42,911 nt of DNA from Phycisphaerae bacterium (GTDB lineage Bacteria > Planctomycetota > Phycisphaerae > UBA1845): the NCBI GenBank assembly GCA_029260235.1, contig JAJDDP010000086.1, positions 1-42,911 on the forward strand. Direction: 5' to 3'. Positions 16,898-23,567 of this stretch are shown here, in pieces. A program made the translations under genes and the position numbers. The notes beneath the pieces are model-generated. The model saw nothing but the letters and a program-made list of their open reading frames with translations, did no database searches and was not told the DNA's origin. Each line of letters starts with the position of its first letter. The first letter of the stretch is position 1.

Positions 16898-17809
16898 TCA
16901 AGTTACCCGCAACACGCGGCCCATGGCCAATGAGGGCAGTAGCAGCAACGCCACAACCATCCCAGGCAGCAGGCCCTGCACCGTCAGGACCAATGTTGCA
17001 TCAACCAAGATGACGGCTAGCACCATGGTCTTGACAGCCTTCTGGACGTCTTTCGGCTCAGCACTGCATAACGCCGGCCAGCTGAATCGCAGCATCAGTC
17101 CTGCAAGCAGCAACACGCCGATCCACTGCCATTGGGTGTTCGCCGCTGAAACCAGGGGAAACGCAGCCAACCCGGCGATGGCTAACCACATTCCCCACCA
17201 TCCCAATTGTAGGCCCGGAGTTGTGCCAGCCTGCGATTCTTTCCGGGCAAAAATGGTCACCGAAGTGATGTACACCCAGATCAACGCAGCTGCATAGAAA
17301 TGTTCTCGAGCGATCAATGGCATGGCTACGCTCATGCCCAGCATCAGATTCAGGCTTCGGCACATTCCCATAGCCGCAGGGGCGATGGGCGTGGACTTGG
17401 GCAGCAAATCGTAAGCAACGATGAACCCGATCAAGACTGTGGCCAGGACGGTGGCAGGATGATCACCCAAAATTCCGCCGGTGCTAGGGTGTCGATAATC
17501 TGCGACAGCCGCCAAACCGAGACCTGCTCCTAGCAGCAGAGCGGCCAGGATTGCCGCGCTTCGACGCGAAACTCGCCCGGCAGGAATGGGCCGTTCCGGA
17601 CGCAGCAGCGCGTCGCGATGCGCATCGGCTACGTCGTTGAGTGCCATCCCTCCGCAGTAGAGGCAGACCGACGCCCCGCACAACAGAGCCAGTCGACTTA
17701 GCTGGTCTATTCCCGCCCCCACCAGCAATGCACCAGCAAAGATGTCGGCGACTGCGGTAGGGGTGTTGGCTGCCCGAACCAGCTGGAGATAGGCGCCACG
17801 TCGTTTCAT
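16898..17809 (-). CDS. UbiA-family prenyltransferase, EboC-like
   Basis: A 303-residue integral membrane protein with about eight or nine hydrophobic helices. UbiA enzymes transfer a polyprenyl group from its diphosphate to an aromatic or polyol acceptor. The first Asp-rich motif, which binds Mg-diphosphate, is NDVADAHRD (58-66) and fits NDxxDxxxD exactly. The second conserved region reads YDLLPKST followed by GMCRSLNLMLGMS. The MGxCRxLNxLLG phrase is what I associate with the EboC subgroup, from ebo clusters, rather than with UbiA, MenA or digeranylgeranylglyceryl phosphate synthase. The start is set at ATG 17809; a GTG at 17821 is also possible. It follows the epimerase gene by 46 nt. Acceptor and chain length are unknown; the neighbours suggest a cyclitol. 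Confidence 0.88.
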   Translation of the reverse strand: MKRRGAYLQLVRAANTPTAVADIFAGALLVGAGIDQLSRLALLCGASVCLYCGGMALNDVADAHRDALLRPERPIPAGRVSRRSAAILAALLLGAGLGLAAVADYRHPSTGGILGDHPATVLATVLIGFIVAYDLLPKSTPIAPAAMGMCRSLNLMLGMSVAMPLIAREHFYAAALIWVYITSVTIFARKESQAGTTPGLQLGWWGMWLAIAGLAAFPLVSAANTQWQWIGVLLLAGLMLRFSWPALCSAEPKDVQKAVKTMVLAVILVDATLVLTVQGLLPGMVVALLLLPSLAMGRVLRVT

Positions 17810-17855
17810 CCCGCACCACACCTTTGCAGACGATTGGCCCTTGGGCTGCTACGGA

Positions 17856-18704
17856 CTACTTGTTGCTCACTGAGAGATTCTGGATCACCCATTGAAGGTG
17901 AGCCTTGGCTTCGGCGCCTGCCGCATCGGGATCGTCCAGGTAGGGATACAGCTCGACCGTCATCCAACCGGTGAAGTTTGTGTCCAAGATGGCTTGAAAC
18001 GTCGCCGAGAAATCGACAGCACCTCGGCCTGGTACCAAGTGCTCGTGAACCCTGTTGGCGGCTATGTCTTCGACGTGGTAGTGACGTGTCCATTCTTGAA
18101 GCTTGTGGACCGTCTCAGGCAGCGGATCGCCGACACAGAAAAAATGCCCTATGTCAAAATTCAATCCAAACGCGGGTGAATCGATTTTCTTGGCCAACTC
18201 CAAGAACTGATCGGAGTTTTCGATGAGAAGCTCCGGTTCAGGCTCAACGAGTAACTGCACGCCCAGCTCTTCGGCCATGGGCAGCACTTGCTCCAAGCCA
18301 GCCACAAAGGTGTGAAGTCCCCAATCCCAAGAGACGCCCGGATCGAGCGGGCCGCCCGGTTCAGTGGTGATGGACGGTGCACCCAGGGCAGCAGCCATCT
18401 TCAAAGAAGCGGCTGTGTGCTGCACGCGCTGCTGGCGGAACGCCTCGTCCGCTTCAATCCACGAAGGATGCCAAAAATCCTGGACCGCATTCATCATGAA
18501 GGCATTGACGTTTGAGATGGCTATGTCAGTTCGGTCCAACGCCGTCCGGATCGATGCAATCTGCTCCTTACCGGTTTCGGGTGGCCAAGCGTGTGGCAGA
18601 TCAGCCATGATCTCAACCGCGCCGTAGCCAAGGCTTGCAATTCGATCAATTGCCTCGGGCAGAGAGAACATGCGGTAGGCGTTGCTGCTGTAGGCGAGTT
18701 TCAT
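17856..18704 (-). CDS. Sugar phosphate isomerase/epimerase (TIM barrel)
   Basis: A 282-residue cytoplasmic TIM-barrel protein of the xylose isomerase-like family. Probable metal ligands are Glu154 or Glu156 (LLVEPEPE), Asp184 (NFDIGHF), His210 (RHYHVED) and Glu251 (MTVELYP), in the order expected for Mn/Mg-dependent isomerases and epimerases. MKLAYSSNAY at the N-terminus is the usual first strand. Its ATG overlaps the stop codon of the inositol-3-phosphate synthase gene by 4 nt (ATGA), so both are made together. That makes an inositol phosphate or a derived keto-cyclitol the most likely substrate, which is inference. EboE of ebo clusters is also described as such a TIM barrel. It is only distantly similar to the paralogue at 5669-6502. 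Confidence 0.87.
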   Translation of the reverse strand: MKLAYSSNAYRMFSLPEAIDRIASLGYGAVEIMADLPHAWPPETGKEQIASIRTALDRTDIAISNVNAFMMNAVQDFWHPSWIEADEAFRQQRVQHTAASLKMAAALGAPSITTEPGGPLDPGVSWDWGLHTFVAGLEQVLPMAEELGVQLLVEPEPELLIENSDQFLELAKKIDSPAFGLNFDIGHFFCVGDPLPETVHKLQEWTRHYHVEDIAANRVHEHLVPGRGAVDFSATFQAILDTNFTGWMTVELYPYLDDPDAAGAEAKAHLQWVIQNLSVSNK

Positions 18705-19945
18705 CCGGTCGCACCATCGGCTTGGCTGTCACGAACGTAGTTCATCAACCGGCACCACTGTTCGAAGTGACTTCGCTCAGGCACATCCATTGGGCTTTTG
18801 AAGAAGCTGGCTAAATGGTGCATGCAGCCACGTCCTCCGCGACGCCATTCGTGCGCGGTCAATCGTATCAAGTCGATCACCAAGGGTGCGGCCAAAATCG
18901 AATCCGCGCCTTGCCAGGTAAACTGCATGTTCATCTTGGTTCCCAGGAACCCTTCGAAGTGAACGAAATCCCAGGCTACCTTCCAATCATCGAGCGATTG
19001 GACGTATTCGATGGACACCGGTGAATCGACATCCTGCCCGAGTATCTCAGCCAACCCGCTCCGCTTTGATTCGATCTTGCCGGCCTTGATGGCTGGATCA
19101 TCCAACACAGCTCCATCGCGGTTCCCCAAAATATTATGCCCCACCCAACTGAGCACTTTGAGGTTCCGCATGGCGAACATCGGACCCAATACGGACTTGA
19201 TCAGCGTTTCCCCCGTCTTGCCGTCTCTGCCCGCGTAGCAGATGCCAGCTGTATCCGCTCGCTGCCGAATCGCCGGCAGCTCTATCCCCACCGAGGGCGT
19301 GAAGTTGATGTACGAACAGCCCGCCTTGATCGCAGCCAGGGCGTAGAGGCAACTGCCAGGAAAGGAATCTGTACTCCGAGCAACGAGTGCCTGCTCCAGC
19401 TGCTTCGCGTCAGAGAGATCAGCCAATCCACCAGGAGTCGATTCGCACGAGGCTAGATTGACCACGACCACGTGGTCGAGTTTCTGCGCTGCCCGAAAGG
19501 CGGCCATGTCCTGGGCCAGTTCGTCGACGGCATCGCCCGCCCGCGGAGCATCGACGCCTTTGAGGCGATCGGCGCCGTTCCTCAGCACATCGGGGACATT
19601 AGTGAGCACGCCGGGGCGGATGTTGGCCTGCATGCCTCCCAACGAGGCGGCACACTGCTCGATCAGCCCCTTCTCGAAAATGCCGGCTGCTTGGTGGGCA
19701 TTCAGGACAGCCTCAGCCAGGGTCTCACCGCGAATCTCGTGGCCACCCACGACCAAATCACCCGCCCTGCTGAGCCGCAGTGGCTCAAAATCGGGCAGGG
19801 CAGTGACCATTCCTACCGGCTTGATCAACTCTTCGCCCAGAGCAGCGATACCCAGGGCAACTGCGCTGCCAACGCGCCCTGCAGCACCGATCAACCAGAC
19901 GCCGATTTTGAATCGCTCTTGTTCCATGGGTTTGAGGCTCATCAT
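18701..19945 (-). CDS. Inositol-3-phosphate synthase family protein
   Basis: Inositol-3-phosphate synthase converts glucose 6-phosphate to 1L-myo-inositol 1-phosphate by an NAD-dependent oxidation, aldol closure and reduction. The 414-residue protein opens with a Rossmann motif (LIGAAGRVGSAVALG, about 18-32), carries VVVNLAS and INFTPSVGIELP in the middle, and the family blocks GRDGKTGETLIKSVLGPMF, GHNILGNRDG and DSILAAPLVIDLIRL in the catalytic half. Lysines in these blocks match the positions of active-site lysines, though I cannot align them exactly. Starts at 19945, 19942 and 19927 are possible; the longer frame to 20035 runs antisense into moaA and is rejected. It leads a four-gene operon and is divergent from moaA with a 49-nt gap. 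Confidence 0.88.
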   Translation of the reverse strand: MMSLKPMEQERFKIGVWLIGAAGRVGSAVALGIAALGEELIKPVGMVTALPDFEPLRLSRAGDLVVGGHEIRGETLAEAVLNAHQAAGIFEKGLIEQCAASLGGMQANIRPGVLTNVPDVLRNGADRLKGVDAPRAGDAVDELAQDMAAFRAAQKLDHVVVVNLASCESTPGGLADLSDAKQLEQALVARSTDSFPGSCLYALAAIKAGCSYINFTPSVGIELPAIRQRADTAGICYAGRDGKTGETLIKSVLGPMFAMRNLKVLSWVGHNILGNRDGAVLDDPAIKAGKIESKRSGLAEILGQDVDSPVSIEYVQSLDDWKVAWDFVHFEGFLGTKMNMQFTWQGADSILAAPLVIDLIRLTAHEWRRGGRGCMHHLASFFKSPMDVPERSHFEQWCRLMNYVRDSQADGATG

Positions 19946-19981
19946 AGGCTGGCACCCCAAGACACACCATCGCAAAACGGC

Positions 19982-19987
19982 TAAAAT
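19982..19987 (+). promoter_or_regulatory. -10 element positioned for a leaderless moaA transcript
   Basis: TAAAAT (5 of 6 to consensus) lies 7 nt before the ATG at 19995. A weak -35 (AAGACA, 19959-19964) is 17 nt upstream. No ribosome binding site precedes the ATG, consistent with a leaderless message. Confidence 0.35.
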
Positions 19988-19994
19988 GCCGCCC

Positions 19995-20996
19995 ATGAAA
20001 TTGCCCGTGAACATGGATGGCTTTGGACGTTGCATCAGCTACTTGCGCATCTCGTTGACCGATCATTGCAACCTGCGATGCCTTTATTGCATGCCCGACA
20101 GGGATCAGGTTTTTGGACCGGATGAAGAAATACTGACGGCTCAAGAGATTCAAACCGTCGTCAGCGCAGCCGCTCAAGTTGGATTCAACAAGATTCGACT
20201 AACCGGTGGTGAGCCAACCCTGCGGCGTGATCTGGTCGATATTGTGAGGCAAATCAAAGCCGTTGACGGCATCGACGAAATAACCATGACCACCAACGGC
20301 TTGTTGCTTCGCCGCTTTGCCGAGGACCTTGCAGCCGCGGGGCTAGGCAGGGTCAACATTCATGTGGATACCTTCAATGCAGCCCATGCCAAGAACCTGA
20401 TGCGCCTTGACAACTTGGAGCAAGTGTGGGCCGGCATTCGCGCGGCTGAGAAGGCTGGGTTGTCGCCCATCAAGCTGAATGTGGTTGTAGCCCTCGATCA
20501 TAATGACCAGGACGTCGCGGAGCTTGCCCGTCTCACGCTCGAACATCCTTGGCATGTTCGCTTCATTGAGTTGATGCCCATTGGCGCCGATGGCAGCGTT
20601 GGGTTTTCGCAGTCACAATTTGTGCCCACACGGCAGACTCAGCAGCGCATCGAGAACGAGTTGGGCGCGCTTAGGCCGGTTGAGAACGCAGGCCCTTCGG
20701 ACGAATCGCGCAACTACAAGCTGCCAGATAGCCAGGGTGTGGTCGGTTTCATCTCGCCGGTGAGTCAGCCGTACTGTGGCACCTGCAACCGAATGCGGCT
20801 AACTGCCGATGGCAAGTTTCATCTCTGCCTACTGAACGACGACGAAGTGGACGTCAAGGCAGCCATGAGGAGTGGCGGGGGGGTGGACGACGTTGCCCAA
20901 ATCCTGCTCGAGGCCGTTCGACTGAAACCAACCGGTCATCGCCTGAGTGAAGGCATCCACACTGAGAATCGCGGCATGTTTCAGATCGGCGGGTAA
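19995..20996 (+). CDS. moaA: GTP 3',8-cyclase MoaA
   Basis: MoaA is a radical SAM enzyme that rearranges GTP to 3',8-cyclo-7,8-dihydro-GTP, the first step of molybdenum cofactor synthesis. The 333-residue protein has both iron-sulfur sites: Cys25, Cys29 and Cys32 (DHCNLRCLYCMP) for the SAM cluster, and Cys261, Cys264 and Cys278 (CGTCNRMRLTADGKFHLC) for the GTP-binding cluster. GRxxxxLRISLTD, LTGGEPTLRRDL and the C-terminal Gly-Gly (QIGG) complete the family picture. The frame extends upstream to 19458 but that part is antisense to the inositol synthase gene and is rejected; ATG 19986 is an alternative start. No moaC, moaE or moeA is in the window. Confidence 0.93.
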   Translation: MKLPVNMDGFGRCISYLRISLTDHCNLRCLYCMPDRDQVFGPDEEILTAQEIQTVVSAAAQVGFNKIRLTGGEPTLRRDLVDIVRQIKAVDGIDEITMTTNGLLLRRFAEDLAAAGLGRVNIHVDTFNAAHAKNLMRLDNLEQVWAGIRAAEKAGLSPIKLNVVVALDHNDQDVAELARLTLEHPWHVRFIELMPIGADGSVGFSQSQFVPTRQTQQRIENELGALRPVENAGPSDESRNYKLPDSQGVVGFISPVSQPYCGTCNRMRLTADGKFHLCLLNDDEVDVKAAMRSGGGVDDVAQILLEAVRLKPTGHRLSEGIHTENRGMFQIGG

Positions 20997-21042
20997 GCCA
21001 GTCGGCGTGGGTTCGATTAGCAAAGGCTCCTTGGCGGCTGGA

Positions 21043-21360
21043 TTAGACCTGCTCTGAAGCTTCTTGCAGGAGTTCCCCCATTTCGCTGGCGGCATGGGCA
21101 TCACCGATTTTCTCGCACACGCCGAGTCCGTCCCTCAGAACTTCTTTGGCATCTTCGGCGCGGTCGAGTAGAAGCAGCAGCCGTCCCTTGTGATAGTAAG
21201 CAGCCGAGTAGTCCGGATTCAAGGCGATCACCCTGTCGAATTGCTCCAATGACGGCTCCTTGACATCTAGCTTGGCTAATTCCATGGCTAAACCGAAGTT
21301 CAAGAATACGTCATCCGGATCTGCTGTAAGGAGTTTTTCCAATTGTTCCTTGCTTGGCAC
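21043..21360 (-). CDS. Small TPR-repeat protein
   Basis: A 105-residue helical protein starting at GTG 21360, preceded by a GGGGGTGA ribosome binding site. Two to three tetratricopeptide repeats are visible: FLNFGLAMELAKLDVKEPSL, then ALNPDYSAAYYHKGRLLLLL followed by DRAEDAKEVLRDGL, with the usual Ala/Gly/Leu and closing Pro pattern. Such domains bind partner proteins. There is no signal peptide, so it is cytoplasmic. It is convergent with moaA and divergent from the coiled-coil gene. The partner is unknown. Confidence 0.8.
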   Translation of the reverse strand: MPSKEQLEKLLTADPDDVFLNFGLAMELAKLDVKEPSLEQFDRVIALNPDYSAAYYHKGRLLLLLDRAEDAKEVLRDGLGVCEKIGDAHAASEMGELLQEASEQV

Positions 21361-21478
21361 GACTCACCCCCAATCCATAGGTCCAATCTATCCTGGTGGC
21401 TGGCATCTTGCCGCTAATGAGATCGAGCGTCAACGCCCTTCGATTGTTCAGAGACGGGCTGATCCCTCGTCACCGCCG

Positions 21479-21508
21479 TTGACCGTGGACGACCCTATCG
21501 AATACAAT
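21479..21508 (+). promoter_or_regulatory. Promoter of the coiled-coil/pilT-like gene pair
   Basis: TTGACC (21479-21484), an 18-nt spacer, TACAAT (21503-21508), both 5 of 6 to consensus. Transcription would start near 21515, before the well-supported ATG at 21557. This rules out in-frame starts further upstream. Confidence 0.6.
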
Positions 21509-21556
21509 CATCCAGGCATGGATGCAGCCGACATATACGTCGAAAGGAGTGGCGAG

Positions 21557-22294
21557 ATGACGGAGCACGCGACGATCTGGTCCCGTCTGGGTACTTGGCT
21601 CAAGAACGCAGGCCGGGGCGGAAGTGGATTGGATAACTTGCCTAAGCTTCATGCCGACAGCATGCTGAACGATGGGCTTGAGGTCCTGGACAAGGCCGAG
21701 GGCGAGGCCCGCGCAAATCTGGCTTCGCCCAAACGGCAGCGCGAGCAAGCAATCGAAAAGCTCCAAGAAGGCTATCAGCAAGTCACCGGACTAATCACCT
21801 CCATCAAAGAACACATGGAAGTCCAAGACAAACGGTCGGAGCAGATGGTCGAAGCATTGACTCAATTGGCCAAAGATTCGGTCCAATCTGCAGATAACGC
21901 CCATACCCACAACGAGAATCTTAGCGCTATCGTCACCCAACTCCAAGCCAGCAATGATCGGGCCCGGAGGCTTGAATCGTCAATCCTGGAAATCCCTAAA
22001 TTAGCCTCGGTCCAGAACGAGACGCTCGCTGCCATCCAGGAAGATGTTCGAGCCGGGGCAGAGGCAAACGGCCACATGGTTCAGTCCCTCGAAAGGTTCC
22101 GCGAAACTGCCAGCGGCTGGTCCGAAGCTTCGGCCGCCTCCACGCAAGCGATCAAGGACACGAACGAAGCGACAGCCAGACGAGATGCCGACTTAAACAA
22201 GCTGATCGAGGCCCAGAGCAAACGCTTTGTCTGGCTCTTTGCGGTGACTGTCGTTCTGGCGATCAGTGCCATCGTTGTTGGATTTATCAGATAG
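21557..22294 (+). CDS. Coiled-coil protein with C-terminal membrane anchor
   Basis: I do not recognise a named family. The ATG at 21557 is chosen because AAGGAG sits 8 nt upstream and the promoter at 21479-21508 precedes it. The 245-residue protein is mostly long helices: residues about 50-225 are rich in Gln, Glu, Ala and Ser with heptad-like spacing (KLQEGYQQVTGLITSIKEHM, LEILKL-like ILEIPKLASVQNETLAAI). It ends with one hydrophobic helix (WLFAVTVVLAISAIVVGFI), so it is tail-anchored in the cytoplasmic membrane with the coiled coil inside. The topology resembles partners of secretion or motility ATPases. It is 36 nt upstream of the PilT-type ATPase and probably in the same transcript. Confidence 0.75.
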   Translation: MTEHATIWSRLGTWLKNAGRGGSGLDNLPKLHADSMLNDGLEVLDKAEGEARANLASPKRQREQAIEKLQEGYQQVTGLITSIKEHMEVQDKRSEQMVEALTQLAKDSVQSADNAHTHNENLSAIVTQLQASNDRARRLESSILEIPKLASVQNETLAAIQEDVRAGAEANGHMVQSLERFRETASGWSEASAASTQAIKDTNEATARRDADLNKLIEAQSKRFVWLFAVTVVLAISAIVVGFIR

Positions 22295-22330
22295 TTGCAT
22301 TCGGGCCTAGGCCTCTACAGAAAGCAGACT

Positions 22331-23464
22331 ATGGAACCGAAGGACTCCAAAGAAGTCATGCTCAGTTTGCTGAACGGAATGGGCCGATTCGGCGCGTCCG
22401 ATTTGCACCTCAAGGTGGGATACGCTCCCTACTACCGGGTTGCCGGAAATCTTCGTAAGGTCGAAATGGAGCCCATCGAGCATTCCGATTTTCTTGAGGA
22501 GATGCTCTCTCACATCGTCCCAGCCACTAGGCGGCATGAATACGACGAGCGGGGCGATCTGGATTTTTCCTTCAAGGGATCAACCGGGGACCGCTACCGG
22601 GTCAACGTCTTCCGTGCAACGGGCGACATGCACAGCGCCATTCGCCGCGTCCAGAGCAACATCCCTAGTTTCGAAGAATTGCAGCTCCCGCCCATTTACA
22701 AGCGCATCGTCGAACACAACATCGATGGACTCGTGCTCATTAGTGGCATCACCGGCTCGGGAAAAAGCAGCACCTTGGCAGCCATGCTGGAGTACATCAA
22801 TCAGAATCGTTCCATGCACATCATCACCATCGAAGATCCGGTGGAATTCACCTACGAGGCTGAGAAATCCATCATCTCACAGCGAGAGATCGGCATCGAC
22901 ATCCCCACCTACGCTGAGGCATTGCGTTATGTGGTTCGCCAAGATCCGGACGTCATCTTCATTGGCGAAATGAGAGACAAGGAGACCATGCTGGCGGCCA
23001 TCCAATCGGCTGAGACCGGGCACATGGTCCTTGGCTCGATTCACTGTGCCGACGCCCCCCAAACATTCGCCCGCATCCTCGAGTTCTTCCCCCGGGAAGA
23101 GCACGATTTCATCCGCTCCTCACTCTCCAACTCGCTGGCGGCGATTTGTTGCCAAAAGCTGATCCCGGGAACCGCAGAGGGCACGCGCATACCAGCCACT
23201 GAGGTGCTGTTGAATAACGCTACGGTCAAGGACAAGATTCGCCATGAAGAAGACGAAGACCTGCCCGCAGTGATGGTCAATTCTCGCGAAGAGGGGATGC
23301 GCAGTTTCACCGATTCGCTGGCTGAGCTGATCGAGCAGGACAAGGTGTACTTCGATACCGCCCGAGAATACGCCCCCAACCGCGAGGCATTGGAAAGTGC
23401 CGTCAAAGGCATCAAGACTACCGCAGGCGGTCTGGTGGGTCGGGTACGCGGCGGACGGAAATAG
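22331..23464 (+). CDS. PilT-family type IV pilus ATPase
   Basis: A 377-residue hexameric ATPase of the PilT branch of secretion ATPases, which in type IV pili drives pilus retraction from the cytoplasmic base. It has an N-terminal PAS-like domain with the family phrase SDLHLKVGYAPYYRVAG, Walker A GITGSGKSS (Lys145), an Asp box (IITIEDPVEF), Walker B DVIFIGEMRD (Glu213) and the His box ETGHMVLGSIHCADA. The AIRNLIRE motif needed for PilT retraction appears as TVKDKIRHE, so it is diverged in the way PilU-type proteins are. No pilin, pilB or pilC gene is in the window. The co-transcribed tail-anchored coiled-coil protein may be its membrane partner. Confidence 0.88.
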   Translation: MEPKDSKEVMLSLLNGMGRFGASDLHLKVGYAPYYRVAGNLRKVEMEPIEHSDFLEEMLSHIVPATRRHEYDERGDLDFSFKGSTGDRYRVNVFRATGDMHSAIRRVQSNIPSFEELQLPPIYKRIVEHNIDGLVLISGITGSGKSSTLAAMLEYINQNRSMHIITIEDPVEFTYEAEKSIISQREIGIDIPTYAEALRYVVRQDPDVIFIGEMRDKETMLAAIQSAETGHMVLGSIHCADAPQTFARILEFFPREEHDFIRSSLSNSLAAICCQKLIPGTAEGTRIPATEVLLNNATVKDKIRHEEDEDLPAVMVNSREEGMRSFTDSLAELIEQDKVYFDTAREYAPNREALESAVKGIKTTAGGLVGRVRGGRK

Positions 23465-23567
23465 GCTCTTGGCCGTGGGCGCAGCTAGTGGCATCAGATC
23501 AGGGGCTAGACAGAATGGCGAACGATTCGGGGCATCAGTCATTCGCTCCGGGTAGGGACTGCCTCCG

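Noticed and set aside
19458-19985. Upstream extension of the moaA frame by 176 residues
   Set aside because: It is antisense to the well-supported inositol-3-phosphate synthase gene, and the extra Ser/Pro/Arg-rich residues match nothing in MoaA.
22304-22313. Perfect 10-bp palindrome GGCCTAGGCC before the pilT-like gene
   Set aside because: Continuous 10-bp palindromes occur by chance in GC-rich DNA; no paired promoter elements or second copy were seen.
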